Source: Adiantum capillus-veneris (lineage: Eukaryota; Streptophyta; Polypodiopsida; Polypodiales; Pteridaceae). From it: a stretch of 64,000 bases of DNA. The DNA lies in NCBI GenBank assembly GCA_014529385.2, contig CM043968.1:28355513-28419512 (forward strand), written 5' to 3'. This document shows, piece after piece, positions 12,300 to 24,632 of this stretch. Made by a program: the position numbers and the translations under genes. The notes below the pieces were generated by a model, which saw only the letters and a program-made list of their open reading frames with translations, was not told where the DNA came from and searched no databases. Numbering within the stretch: position 1 is the first letter of the stretch; every line of letters begins with the position of its first letter.

Positions 12300-13238
12300 G
12301 CTTCACTTTGACAAACCTGGGAAAACGAATCTCGCAAACTAATTAATTAATGGAAGCAAGATAGACCCAGTATACTCACAAGCTAGTAAGGAAGTCCAAA
12401 TCGGCATAGTGAACTATTTGAATTAGTACTAGATTTTAGAGCCAAGCATCCATTATGGAGTTTTAATCGACACCATAATTAGTTAAGAAAGTGAGATAAA
12501 GTCATTTTTAAAGTAGTAAACCTGAAGAAGAAGTGTTTCCATTAGCTCCATGAAGTAACAAAGAAGGGATCAATACTCAGTTCCTAAAAAGTTTCAACTT
12601 GGAAATACTAGCTCACTACATCAAAGTGAACTAGCTATACTTATCAAAGTAATAATCAAGATCAAATGCTTTAATTATATTTTATTGATAATTTTTTGTG
12701 ATTAGTGCGCTTGCAACTAATTCTACAACCATAATATATTCAACAAATCAGAGTATAAATAGCAAATCAAAAAAACGAAACATATGTAAGTTATGATTCT
12801 CCCGATCTAGAAAAGAGATATAGATCAATCTAGGTGTTGAAAAAAATTCCAAAAAAACCAAAGCATAAAAATAGTCAGATCAACAACCATTTAAGATGAG
12901 CTAGTAAGTCCAACCAAGTTTGGGATTGTTTTGCATGCCTCGGAATTCTCAACCCTGTATCCCATGCAGAAGCTTGTTGCACCAAGTTTGTTGTTTCCTT
13001 GGCTAAATAGGATCAAGTTTGGGCTATCATGGTCAGAGATATGATAGAGGCAGCTAAACTTGGCTCGTATGGTGGAAAGTGGAGAGGGGTAGAGGTTCAT
13101 GACAAACTGTTAGCCCCGGAGTGGTCTACCTTAAGACTGGGGAGGCAACTCAGGAGAATTGATAAGAAAATGCAATAGAGCAGCAGGAGTCTTAAAGTGG
13201 GGGGAAGAAGTCAGATACTTCAAGAACTCCATTTTGCA
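12300..13238. other. Unassigned DNA
   Basis: Mostly AT-rich with no supported gene. A weakly LINE-like frame may exist near 12930-13060, but stops and the lack of a diagnostic motif prevent a call. Confidence 0.4.
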
Positions 13239-13243
13239 TTGGT

Positions 13244-13779
13244 TGTCATTAAATATCTAATATCTAACCAGCCCAAATGATTTTCTCATATTAAACTAAT
13301 CATTTAATGTGGGATAATAAACGGGAACAAGGGTTAGAATATAGACATGTGCTTACGGATCTATCTCAACACGGGGCCAATGGTAAAGGGGCCCAAATGA
13401 GAGATAATCTGTCAAAGAGCAAGGTTAACTAATGGAGCTTAAAAAACCTTAGGGTTAGCTTCATTAAAGACCTCCAATGGTTAGTGTGAAAAGTCCTTTG
13501 ACCTTAAGCAATCTAGGGCTGAGCTTGAGGTGGAAACCCGAACTAAACTTTTCTTTGACCTTAAGCAAGCTAGGGCTGTGCTTGAGGTGGGAACCCGACC
13601 TAAACTTGCCATTGACCTTAGGCAAGCTAGGGCTGGAGCCCTCCCATCGCGCATGCGGACGATGGGAGGGCCCTAGCCCCTCCCCCTTTTTTTCGCTTGG
13701 AATTGATTTGTGGGCATCGGGCTCGGGTGTATTCAGATGGGGAGCTCTCACGCTAAGCTGTAGACCTTAATTTGCTGCA
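13244..13779 (+). repeat. Probable solo LTR of the A/B gypsy family
   Basis: 13244 to about 13640 is the reverse complement of the B LTR end (56660-57063). It begins TGTCATTAAATATC and includes the 57-bp-period units around CTAGGGCTGTGCTTGAGG. The right part diverges and contains a hairpin at about 13650-13678 (CTCCCATCG / CGATGGGAG). An end in ...CTGCA at 13779 is suggested by near-identical 5-bp flanks TTGGT (13239-13243) and TTGGA (13780-13784). No internal coding region is attached. The left half is secure; the right boundary is inferred. Confidence 0.6.
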
Positions 13780-13784
13780 TTGGA

Positions 13785-15729
13785 ACATACTAGGTTGGCG
13801 ATTTCTCTTTCCATCTTCTCACCATAGGCCTAGTAGCACATGCATCCTTGCACTTGGCTACCCTCCATTATAGTCATTGCAGCTGCTCCAACATGCTGAT
13901 CCTGCTGCTGTAAGGAGTGCTCGTCAAGGTTTGGGCTGCCATCCTGCTGTTAAGAGAGATCGTCAAGGTTCGGATTGATCCTGCTGTTAAGATTCGTGTG
14001 CTAAAAAGACCCTCTTGTTTGAGGTCCTTCTTTCGAGAGTACAGGGCTTCAAGATGCCACTACCATCAATGTTCACGAGAAGACTTATATTGTGTTGGGT
14101 TGCAAAGCACTAAATCACAATTCCTTTTTATCATTTTTGGCATTTGCTAAATTAGAAACGGGCTGCTAAATGTTGCACAAAGGACCGCAACTCTCACAAC
14201 CTAGCCCTTACCAGATTATATCCTTGATGCATAGTTTATGGGACCTCTCCAGAGTCAAAATTCTTAGCTAGCCCTTAAGTCACCTTGATAACAAGCACTA
14301 TAGGGAGACAAAACATGCTCGTATGGGCATGTGATAGCATGGTTTCAATCACATGACTTTAACATGGATAAAATGCCTCCGTTTTAGTACTTGCATGCAC
14401 CCTCCCTATCTCTCTCACGGATAGAGATCACTAGACTTATATGGCGGGATTGTATTCAGTTAGCTAGATACCAGGAACACATGGATACATCCGATACAGG
14501 AGAGCATCTTCTCCAACTAATAGAGGATGGATATGTGATCAGATTGGCCTACAAGGGTACTCCTTTATCCTATGGGATATGATGTGCTATTCCTCATCTA
14601 CAAATCGAGATTAGCAATCCTTGTCTAAAAATCCTTGAGCTAATCATGTAAATCAGTTTTTCTCGAGCAATCCCTGTCTAAAAATCTATTCTCATGAATT
14701 GAAAACTGGCATACATATCGACTTGCCCAGCACGACATCACTTCCAAGTAGCTCTTATGTAGCTTCATATGCCTCTGAGACACCTCAACATGATTGATGT
14801 AAGAATTTTTTATGGCAAACAACATATAATAGTATAAAAGTAAAACCTTACATCACACGGCCTCCTCCCTAATTTGTACACCAACTATGGACATGCTGCT
14901 TCTAGAGATCTGAATGTTTCTTTTGCTTTTGCTCTCCCTTGAATGCTAGAGCATATAAGACTAGCAACCTCTGGAGGAAACAACCCCTTTCCCCTCTATC
15001 TGTAACGGCCCCTTGCCATACAAGATGGCTATCTCCAAAACATGTTGCTCATGAAATTCATCTTCCAATAAACCACAACAAGAGAAATGCTTCATGTCAA
15101 ACTCCTCCCTCATGTAGCTAGTGGCTTCTACTAAAAATATTTCCATGCATTCAGATTACCCCTTTGGAACATCTGATGTGCATTTTACACCTTGTAGTTC
15201 ACAAAAACAATCAGCATTGATCTTTGACCATACATACAAGAATAAGGTTGAGTAAGGGCTTCTTTGCACAGTGCCCTCTTCGCCCTCATACATCCACTAT
15301 GTGCTAGCTCTCTCCCTCTTCGTTCTCGACCTCCCTTCCCCTACCACTTCAAACTCTCAATTGACTAATATCTCCTCTTTTTGAAATAAAAACTTAACAT
15401 AGTATTCACTCAAAATACTCACAATATCAAAATGATCTCTAAAGTATGTTGTTTGCTATTCTTCAATATGATGTTCAATCAAAACTAATTAGAAATGGTG
15501 CGTTTTTTAAAGTTTCATTTTAGGCTAATAAGAGATACATTCCCACAAGCAAAGCCATGCATGCATATTACATTTGACGTTTTGGTGATTGAAGAATTGT
15601 ACAATCTAATCTAGACTTTTGTCATGCCACACTAATATTTGAAGATATCATTAGTGTAATACGAGTGTTAAAAAGCTAAAAAATAATGTTTCAACTCCAA
15701 AAGCTCGAAAATGAAAGCTCTTAAATATA
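13785..15729. other. Unassigned DNA without a supported gene
   Basis: Short open frames only, none with a recognisable motif. Minor repeats such as TCGTCAAGGTT occur near 13920-13970. Confidence 0.5.
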
Positions 15730-16302
15730 AAACCCCCCTCCACAAATTGTTATGTGGAATCATATCAAAGGCTTTCTTAAAGTCCACAAAACAACAATAC
15801 AATTGCTTGCCTTTCAACCGACTTTTCTCCATGAGAACAGAAGAGTGACAAGATGATCAGTGGTGCTATGGCATCAACAAAAACCCGCTTGTCCTTTTGC
15901 ACGCTTGTCATTCTGTTCAGCCCAACCACTCAAATTCATCTCCATTATGCACCCAAACAACTTTTCCATAAGAGACCCAATCATTATAGTCTGGTAATAG
16001 TTGTTTACATTGTTTACATCCCCTCCTTTATGCAAAGGCTTAACCAAATTAGTAATCCAATCATAAGGCATACCATGTTGAAGTGCAAGGTTGAACATAT
16101 CATACATCCACTCAGGAGTAAAATCTCTCGTCCATTTGATCATCTCCGGCTTGATACCATGAAGATCTCCCGCTTTGCGAGTGGCCAAATTTTCAAGCCC
16201 ACGACATACATTCTCAATAGTAAAAAAAGAGGGCATACATGGGAGTAAACCATAAAATGGTATTTTTTTTAGCATTTGGTTTTGCTCATATAATTGCCTC
16301 AA
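15730..16302 (-). pseudogene. LINE reverse transcriptase fragment
   Basis: The frame 16302-15874 shows RT finger/palm motifs of plant non-LTR elements: LATRKAGDLHGIKPEMIKW, WITNLVKPLHKGGD, NNYYQTIMIGSLMEKLF. Reading on past the ORF end to about 15730 gives YCCFVDFKKAFDMI, the motif containing the first catalytic aspartate region (FxDxxKAFD). The rest of ORF2 is absent. The element was truncated and is not functional. Confidence 0.82.
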
Positions 16303-17589
16303 AATATGTGTACATATCCATAAGACTCAAGTTACCAAAATTCTCAACCCGCTTGCCCCTCAAGTTTCTCCAAACTCTTCCACATGCATGTTGTCAAGAA
16401 GTGCGCAGTGTGCCTAGGAAAGCGTCGGGCCTCTGACTGTGAGGATTAGTAGCAAAATCAAGCAAGGCGTAGATGATTTGAAGCTAAAAACACACAAAAA
16501 AAGAACAAAACTCCAACCATGAAAGCTTCACTTTGAAAAGGAGCTAAGATTAACTCAAAACTGTTGTGTGTGTGAAGATTATGGGTAGCCTCGCTCCCAA
16601 TTGCATAGATGCAGTGCTCATTCTACCTATTAAAAACCCTAAATTTATGCTTCGATTCTTCATCGTGATCATTTCATGGAAGCTTTAATACTTCATTGGA
16701 GAAGCCCAATTAGTTATTTGAGGAGGTAAAACCCTAATTGGAGGCCTCAAGGCCTCAACCATGTAGTGGAAGCAGCACGGGAATGTACTAGCACCCTGTT
16801 AATAGAATGGATGTATCTCCTTGATTATTTGCCCAAATGAGCTCATTCTTGGATCTAAAACTTCTCTCTCAGCTTGAGCAATGATGGAGCTATAATTGAT
16901 GTGGAATTTTGGGCCATTTTTTTGCTATTTTTGACCATTTTATGTCCATTTTCTACCATTTTTTGCCCAAAAATACCCCTTTTTGTCTGTAAAATGCCCA
17001 AACGAGCTGGGAAAAATTCCTAAATTTATGAAAAAAATTCCATTGGGCTAAAATTTCATGTTGAACCTCATTTTTCCACTTGGTAAGCACTCTGGACACG
17101 TCTTTTATGCACGCACACATAACCTGCTATTTTTGGTCAACATTGCCTGCATTGAAGTTTCTAGCCAAAACAAGCGTGCCACTTCAAAACACTTGACATT
17201 TGTACATTCCTAAAGAAAATTAGGAATGATTTTATGTGTTAAAACATGTAACGGTGCCACGTCCTTGGCCTTGCCTACCTGACAAGGTATGTACACGCAT
17301 GCAACAATGGCATCCGTTTTTGCATATATCACACTATGTACATTGTAGCATTTGGTCCCACACATCAAAAACATTAAGAGTGAGGTAGATAATTTCATTT
17401 TCACATTATGCACGTGCCACATCACGACATCCACCTCCTCTAAACCTGCACATCCTTCGGCATGTGCCGCACATATCTTTTTGCAGTAGCTTCAGTCTTC
17501 ATTCAAGTCCACATACATGCCGATTTCATCATCGCTTGCAACAGAATCTAACGCATCATCCTCTTTTTCTTCATCCACATCTAAAGCCA
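16303..17589. other. Unassigned DNA, with a short LTR-like similarity
   Basis: Around 16396-16450 the sequence (CCTAGGAAAGCGTCGGGC ... CTGTGAG) resembles the U5 end of the element M LTR near 39620 (GCCAGGAAAGCACTGGGC ... CTGTGAG). This may be an old related LTR. The rest holds AT-rich sequence without a gene. Confidence 0.4.
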
Positions 17590-18011
17590 TGCATTATGTA
17601 CAACAATGAGACACTTGAAGTTGTTGAGAGCTTTAAGTACCTTGGCCTTTAGGTTTCAGCCAATCACAAGTGGCATGAATGTGCTATTCATCATTTGGAA
17701 GCGGGAAAGAAAGCATACTATACATTTGAGAACATGTGTAATGTGAGAAACATCAAGTGTAAAGTTCTCAAGGAGTACCTTTTGACACATTGGTGACACT
17801 GAGTTCTTCTTTATCGAGTTGAAGTGTGGGGTGGCAGCATCTCAAAGTGTACTTGGAACGAGTTTGAGAATGCCCAAAAGCATTTTCTTACAAGATTTCT
17901 TCAAGTTAAGACACGAACACTATACATGCTCCTACTTCTTGAGTCAAGATCTCTTCCAATTGGGGTTACGGGCATGGAAAGGTTTGTGGAGTACTGTTAC
18001 CATATACATGT
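17590..18011 (+). pseudogene. LINE C-terminal RT fragment, opposite strand
   Basis: The start (LEVVESFKYLGL, 17608-17652) matches the block just after the RT palm in non-LTR elements. In shifted frames it is followed by GSISKCTWNEFENAQKHFL (about 17833-17890), a segment typical of the thumb region. Frames are broken by stops and shifts. It lies 1.3 kb from, and opposite to, the fragment at 15730-16302, so the two are not one colinear element. Confidence 0.7.
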
Positions 18012-18456
18012 GGTAGTGATGTGCGTGAACACACTAGGACCGCCGGGGCATTTTTTCCCTCTTTAGGAGGTTTTTCCCCCCGAGCCTTCTATATACGCCC
18101 ATCACTCTAGGGCTATGTATCTTTCCATTGCACACTAAGTAACACACTCTCTATTGTGTGCCTTGAGCTTCCTTCGTCTTCTCCAAGCTGTGTGAGTTTG
18201 GTCGACAAATATTTCGGGTGAGCTCGTAGAGCATAGTCTGCTCAGATTTTTGATTCGGGCTCATTTCGGCCTCCGTATCCACTACAGGCAAGTCTGCACA
18301 GGCAATTTTGTCATTTTGTGCAGAATTTCTGTCACTGCTGTTTTTTGCATAACAGGTGCCTTACAGTCTTCTACAGTTTGTGCTATATAGCACGTGTTGT
18401 TCCCACTCTGTTTCTCCTATTTTCGTGCAGTTTTCACATCAGGTGCAACATTTACC

Positions 18457-19400
18457 ATGGCTGACAACAACACAGATGTCTTCAAGATGTTTGCTCTGCT
18501 GAGGACAGGTTGGATGGGGACAATTACCCTATGTGGGCTTATATGATGCAACACGTTCTTGTGTCAAAGGGCGTCTGGAATATTGTGCAGGGCATTGATG
18601 TACGTCCTGGTTTTGAGGATGTAGGCAATGTTGAGGATGTTGCAGGTCTTGCTGCAAGGATTTCTGCTATTAGAGTTGTTTTGCCTACGGCAGAACAAGC
18701 TCGTAGGGATGTAAAGGATGCGCAGGCTCATGCATTGATTGTGTTGTCTGTGAAGCGCACTATTGTTCCTCACGTCCATTCAACAAAATCTGCAAAACAG
18801 GCTTTGGATATTCCAACAGGTCTTTATGCAGGCTGCAATGAGGCTAAAATTGCTTTGCTGCATAAAGAGCTGGAGTCAAAGATTATGCATGAGGAAGATG
18901 ATATGGAAACTTTCCTTGCTAGTGTCAACCATATCAATGAGCAACTTATTTCTGCAGGTGAAGTCATTTCATATAGTTCCCTTGTGCAGACTGTTCTTGA
19001 TGCCTTACCAGATTCTTACCAGACTTTTGCTAGTACTTGGAGACCTATGACCCAAGGAAATCCAGAAGTTGTCAAGTTTGATGCATTATACACATTGTTG
19101 TTGCAAAAGTCAATTTCCCAAAAAAAAGGACTAGATAGCGTGCAGTTGAACAGGCTTTTATTGCTTCTCAAAGAAAGGGTGGTAATAACAATGCAACCAC
19201 TTCTTAGGGTTCTGCTGCGAGTGGCAAAACTTCTGTTCCTAATGCTTCTGCTGGCCTTCGTCTGGCAATTCTGGTGATAAGGGCAAAAAGAAGATGCGTT
19301 GCCATTATTGTAAAGCTAATGATCACTTGATCAAGTCGTGTCCTAAGTTGAAGGCCAAAGAGGCTAAGAAGAAAGAGGGTGGTTCACTGCAAATGCTGGT
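18457..19400 (+). pseudogene. Copia gag with zinc knuckle
   Basis: An ATG at 18457 (MADNNTDVFKMFALL) leads after a frameshift near 18500 into the long frame 18510-19277, with the UBN2-type gag motifs LDGDNYPMWAYMM, ALDIPTGLYAGCNEAKI and TFLASVNHINEQL. A second shift near 19260 leads to the CCHC knuckle CHYCKANDHLIKSC (about 19300-19341), which binds the RNA genome. The usual length of copia gag is kept. Two frameshifts make it non-functional. Confidence 0.85.
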
Positions 19401-19433
19401 TCCACTACAAATGCAGCCATTGTTGAGTCTTCT

Positions 19434-20839
19434 GTGAAAGGAGACTGTGTTACTGATGTTGATGCAGAATGGTCTTTTAGCGCAGAGTGCACTTACAATC
19501 CTGTTGTCCATGATGCATGCTTGTCAGTTGTTGCTGCAGATTCACATGTGTGGTATTTTGACAGTGGTGCTACAAAGCACATTATCTCACATCGTGAATT
19601 GTTCACCTCTCTCGAGTCTGTCCCTCATGGGAATTCAATCACTTGTGCCAACAATGCCTCTTATCCGGTTCAGGGAGTTGGAAAGATTGTGCTTACTGCT
19701 GCAAATGGCAGTTTCTTCACACTTGTTGATGCACTTTATGTACCTGGGATCAAGAAGAATCTCTTGTCTATATCCGCACTTGCTAGACTTGGACTTGTAG
19801 TCAAATTTGTGGATGACAGATGTACAGTTCATGATCTCAGTTTTGGTGATGAAATTGTTGCATCTAGCCTTTTGTGTTGTGGGCTGTATAAGATCACTTT
19901 GTATGACAAGTGTGGACAAAATTTTGCAAATGCTGTTGCAGATTCAAGCGCTATTTTAGATGCAAAACTTTGGCATGCACGTTTTGGTCATCTGAATTTT
20001 GGTAGTTTGCTGCGTTTGCAGAAATCTGATATGGTTGCTTCTTTGCCACCTCTTGAAGCACTTGTCAAACATGTTTGTGAAGGTTGTATTTTGGGTGAGA
20101 TGTAGCGTTCTAAGTTTCCAAAGGATGGTTCAGTTAGGGCCACATGCAGGTTGCAGCTTGTGCATAGTGATGTTTGTGGGCCCATGCAAACTCCGTCCTT
20201 GGGAAATTAGCTGTACTTTGTGACTTTCATTGATGATTACTCCAGGCATGCATGGGTATTTCCGCTTAAAGCGAAGTTCGAAGTTTTTATATGCTTCAAA
20301 AAATTTCTGGCTATGGCTGAAAATGTCCCGAAATGTACTATGGGCACCCTCCGTTCCGATCGAGGGGGGAGTATATGTCTCATGAATTTAATGCATTTTT
20401 GGATAGTCGTGGGATAAAACACCAATGTACAGTGCCTTATACACCTCAGGAAAATGGTGTTGCTGAGAGAAAAAACAGGTCACTTACGGAAATGGCACGA
20501 TGTATGGTCAAAAGTCAAGCTTTACCGCATTATTTTTGGCTTGAGGCCCTCATGTGTGCCACTTATGTACTAAACAGGTGTCCTACGAAAGCTTTGCAGT
20601 CTATTACTCCATGTGAAGCATGGCATGATAAAAATCCTTCTACTGAGCACATGCGTGTTTTTGGCTGTTTGGCATATGCTTTGGTGCCACAAACACAGTG
20701 CAAAAAATTGGATGATAAGACTGTCAAATGTATTTTTGTTGGTTATAGTGCTAAAAGCAAAGGTTATAGGTTGTATCATCCGCAAACAAAACGTATTCTG
20801 GTTTCACGGGATGTAGTGTTTGTGGAAGATTCTGTTTAG
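19434..20839 (+). pseudogene. Copia protease, GAG-pre-integrase and integrase
   Basis: The aspartic protease motif is WYFDSGATKHI (about 19552). The gag-pre-integrase zinc motif follows (LWHARFGHLNFG ... HVCEGCILGEM, about 19966-20103), with a TAG stop right after. The integrase core has YFVTFIDDYSRHAW (about 20214), LRSDRGG (about 20347) and TPQENGVAERKNRSLTEMA (about 20440-20495), giving the D, D and E of the catalytic triad. It ends with GCLAYALVP and KCIFVGYSAKSKGYRLY. An in-frame TAG occurs in the GN*LYF stretch and a one-base shift in the DRGG region. Confidence 0.88.
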
Positions 20840-21199
20840 CCCTTGCCGTCATGTACTAGAGACAGTAATCTAAGCTCACAGGACATTTATGACACTTTGT
20901 TGCCTCTTTTCAGTGATGGAAATACGAATGTAAGTTCCAATGAGGCAAATGTACAGCCTATGGGGGTTTCTAAAAATGTTACAGATCAGCCTATTACTGA
21001 TGCAGTTGTACATGATGTACTTGATGAGGAAAGGGTTGAAAATGAGCAGGCTGGAGGTATGCCAAAATGGCTGGTGCACACTTTGTGTGGCAGTAAATTG
21101 GATGCACCTTTGTCTAGTCGTACTCGTTCAGGCTCTCGCCATGCATCTTATGCATCAGATTGTTATTTTGGTTGTGTCTAGCTTACATGATGTTGAGGA

Positions 21200-21832
21200 G
21201 CCTCTGTCTTTTGATGAAGACAAAATTCAAAAAAATGGATGGTTGCCATGCAATCAGAATATGACGCACTTATAGAAAATGACACATGGACTTTATGTGA
21301 TTTGCCTCCTGGCAAAAAGGCCATTGGTACGAAGTGGGTTTACAAGTTGAAACCCAAGCCGGATGGTGAGATCGATCGCCATAAGGCTCGACTTGTTGCA
21401 AAGGGTTATGCATAGCAAAAAGGCATAGATTATGAAGAGACTTTTGCTCCCACTTTTGTCGTATGACTACTGTGCGTTTTCTATGTGCATTGGAAACTCA
21501 TTTTGGTTGGGATGTACATCAATCAGACATTGTTACTGCTTTCTTGAATGGTGATATATTTGAGGAAGTTTATGTAATGCAGCCTCGCGGTTTTGTCATA
21601 AAAGAATAAGAGGACAAAGTGTGCAGATGTAAGAAGGCTTTGTATGGGTTGAAGGCTTTGTATGGGTTGAAGCAATGTCCTCGTGCTTGGTATGAGAAAG
21701 CTGACACTCATTTGGTCAAACGAGGCTTTCGTAACAGTCCAACCGAAAGCACATTGTATGTAAAGCGTGAGGGTGATGTACTTCTCATTGTGGTTCTTTA
21801 TGTCGATGATTTACTGATTGTGCGTGTATGTC
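21200..21832 (+). pseudogene. Copia reverse transcriptase fragment
   Basis: RT begins with a degraded WMVAMQSEYDAL-like motif, then TWTLCDLPPGKKAIGTKWVY, KARLVAKGY, DYEETFAP, FLNGDIFEEVYVMQPRGF, KQCPRAWYEKAD and the catalytic VLYVDDLLIV, just before truncation. It has a TAG after KGYA, a shift near 21460, and a TAA after FVIKE. An 18-bp in-frame tandem duplication (21634-21669) doubles KALYGL. The linker between integrase and RT is 20843-21181. Confidence 0.88.
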
Positions 21833-22062
21833 GCACGTGTCAATGCAAGGAACTTGCTGATACACCGCGTGGGAGCCACAAATGGCTCCAAGCACACAAC
21901 AAGCCTAAACTAGCAAGCTCAAAGATGGCGTTGGTGTGTCACTCACTGCTCTACGCTTCCTGTCGTCGTGGAGGATTCCTCACCGCAAAGAAGAAGGAGA
22001 CGCCGCTACGCCACGCTCAACCGCTTCACCGCCGCCGTGCCATTGTCGCAATGCTCGATCGC

Positions 22063-22105
22063 ACACACACACACTCTCTCTCTCTCTCTCTCTCTCTCAT
22101 GCATA

Positions 22106-22154
<49 letters not shown>
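22063..22154. repeat. Compound (CA)n(CT)n(CA)n microsatellite
   Basis: Short CA run, about 30 bases of CT, a mixed spacer, then about 45 bases of CA. It lies in a frame that stays open from the RT junction but encodes only repeat-derived residues. Confidence 0.95.
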
Positions 22155-23880
22155 GGAGATGAAGAAGAAGAAGATGGAGATGGAGCAAGAGCACTCTTCA
22201 ATTGCACAAATGAGAGAATGAGTGAATTTTAGGTATAGTTGACTTTTATATGAGCTCGCCCCATTCACACTTGGGCGTCCATGCTTAGCCAACTAATCCC
22301 TTGAATGTTCCAGTTAGAGTGAGCCTCTCATCTTGGCGATCACTCTTACCCTTTTCCTATTGGATCGACAAGCGTGGTACCTGACTCTACCAAATAAATA
22401 TTCCGTCCTCGGAAGCTATTGAGTTGAAGCTCGTTCGTCAAGGTGGAAGAGCATTTGAGATGAATGTCCTTAGCCTTCTTCAGTCACTGCAAAATCAAAC
22501 AACATTGGCACAGTAATTGCATTCTCATAAGCGATTAAAAAGCATATGCAATTTTAGGCAGACAAATTGATTGGTAACATAATTTTAAACCATTTGTCAG
22601 CAATAAACATTAAATTGCAATATAATCAAATGCATAAACAGACGTAAAGGTAAAAAATTGGTAAGCTTCTTAATTTTCTCTGGTCAATTAAGTTGTTGAA
22701 TCGCGAGAGCCAAGTATTTCATGTTCGAGGGCTGACTAGAGGCTATACCTAGAAGACCTTGTAGTTAAGCTACGATAAAAGAAATTTCTCATGAAATCAT
22801 CGCTTGACTGATTAATTTTTCCTTGACCCCCCAAAGTCTTTCCACAGTGATTCAATTTTGATGTGTGTGCTTATTTTGTATGCCTTGGGTTTTTTGCTTT
22901 TCAAGGAAAAGCGCCCACACTGGGAACCTCTAGGGCTCTAGTACCATAGGCGATACATGTGAGTGAAGTACCAAATCAAGCTGAGATTTCTCTTCCAGCT
23001 TAAGATTTTACATTGTGGCACTTTGATTTGTTTTTGTTTGTTCGTTTTCAACATTTTAATTTTGTAACTTTTGGGGGGTCATATAACACTGTTACGCCTC
23101 CCAAGGCTCATCACACTAGTAAACTCCCTTTATAATACTTAAGCTAAAGGTCAATAGGGACTAAGCCCACTAGAAAGCCTTAGTACATTTCACACAATGC
23201 TACCTAAATCGGATTAAGAACCTAAGTAACCATTGATTATTATGAAGGCATTCCCCATGATATTAAGAGAAGATCTCTAACACCTAGCTTGGTCAAACTA
23301 GCTTAGTCGGACTGCTTGATTTTTAAACCTAGACAAGTGATTATGACAAAAAATTACATTGAATTTAATGTTTGATACTAAGAAAATGTGTTGAATATTA
23401 TGCTACCAGTCATAATTAAAGCAGACAAACATGGATGCAAACAGATAAGAGGCAATGCTAATGGACAAGAAACACCTGTTTGTGTTGATGATCGCGCTTG
23501 ATTTGAAGTGTGAACGAGTGAAAGATTCCATGAAGGGCCAAATCCTAACCACAACAACATGTTCCTGTATACACGAGGAAACAAAAAGAATACCTTTAGG
23601 AGACACATCAGTGGGAAAAGAGAAATTTGGTAATCACTCAACTCTAAAACAGAAACACTCCTATCGTACTAATCCTACCTACCCTCGATCACTCGAGTGA
23701 TGAGGATCAAAGGTGTTTTATGACATAGGTTTCTGTTTCAGTATACTGGATGTGAATGTGTAGGTCTGGGTCAATGTTTTGACTTTTATTGTGCATCTCG
23801 TTTGCTAATTGCTCTTGATCTTTATTATTTTTGTTTTTTGTGAGTATAAGGCTTTATATATACATTCCCTAAGATTGGGA
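22155..23880. other. Unassigned DNA with a candidate terminal-inverted-repeat element
   Basis: No gene supported. GACCCCCCAAAGT (22825-22837) and its near reverse complement ACTTTTGGGGGGTC (23067-23080) could bound a 256-bp MITE-like insertion, but no clear target duplication is visible. The rest may include the unrecognised 3' portion and LTR of element J. Confidence 0.35.
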
Positions 23881-23889
23881 GGTTGAGAG

Positions 23890-24604
23890 GTCAGGGAGGA
23901 AGGTTGAGAGGGAAGCAAGTGAATGATGGATGTCAGCAAACACTCCCGCCTTCCTTGGGTAGATCATACCGTTTGGAATGAGCTTGTCACCCTTTGAAAC
24001 CAATTGTTCCAGTTGGTACTAGGTGAGGATTTTTTCCTGTAGTTTTCTATTACCTTAGGTGCCTCATCGAGTTCCAAGGGTGGTAAGGTACTCTTCCAAG
24101 ATCGAACTTGAAGTGGTTCATCAAGTGATTCTTGAACGCTGGGAGGTGTGGATTCCTTTGTACCTTTACGAAGGTCCACTATTGTAGGTGGAGGCTGTGG
24201 AGAAGCTTTTAGCTCTATGGATGCATTACATGAGGAGCTAGAAGCTTCATGGGACTCCCCCCTTCCTGAGCTAGGTGGAACAAATCATTCTTTCTTTGGT
24301 ACCCAAACTAGCTCTGGAATAGGCGTGTAGCATTCCGTGATTTTTTTCTTTCCACGATCGTCAATTTGTTTTGGAGCCACATGGTTGGGTTCACATGGGT
24401 CAGGTGACAGGTAAGAACACAATATGTGTTTTGGCACCCAGATTTGATCATTTCCTTGATAGTAGCCTTAGGCTTCCAATAGTAGTTTAGGAATCCATCG
24501 CAACATTTTCTTACTTTTCTTGGAGCGAGTGGGATGTTTCTTACAAGGCTTCTGTTTTTTAGCACTAGCTATGGTCGCTAAAGAAGCTTTAGGGACCCAC
24601 TTGT
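23890..24604 (-). pseudogene. Element J C-terminal segment with W(V/I)PK repeats
   Basis: Reading the minus strand from 24604 gives, in a single frame, TYKWVPKASLATI, LRWIPK, QIWVPKHIL and LVWVPKKE, with two stops between them, then a Pro/Ser-rich tail (SASPQPPPTIVDLRKGTKE region). Lys/Arg-rich linkers separate the motifs. Its role is unknown; similar WVPK spacers occur between gag/protease and integrase in some plant retrotransposons. Confidence 0.5.
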
Positions 24605-24632
24605 ATGTTTTCTTTGTTACATTGGGATGGGT

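Larger units (their letters stand above)
18020..21832 (+). mobile_element. Ty1/copia element, truncated after the RT active site
   Basis: Domain order gag, protease, integrase, reverse transcriptase is diagnostic of Ty1/copia (integrase before RT). Coding sequence begins near 18457 and stops abruptly at about 21832 just after the YVDD motif; RNase H and a 3' LTR are missing. The 18020-18456 segment is a plausible LTR/leader, but I could not find a clear primer binding site. Premature stops and frameshifts occur throughout, so it is a dead copy. Confidence 0.85.
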
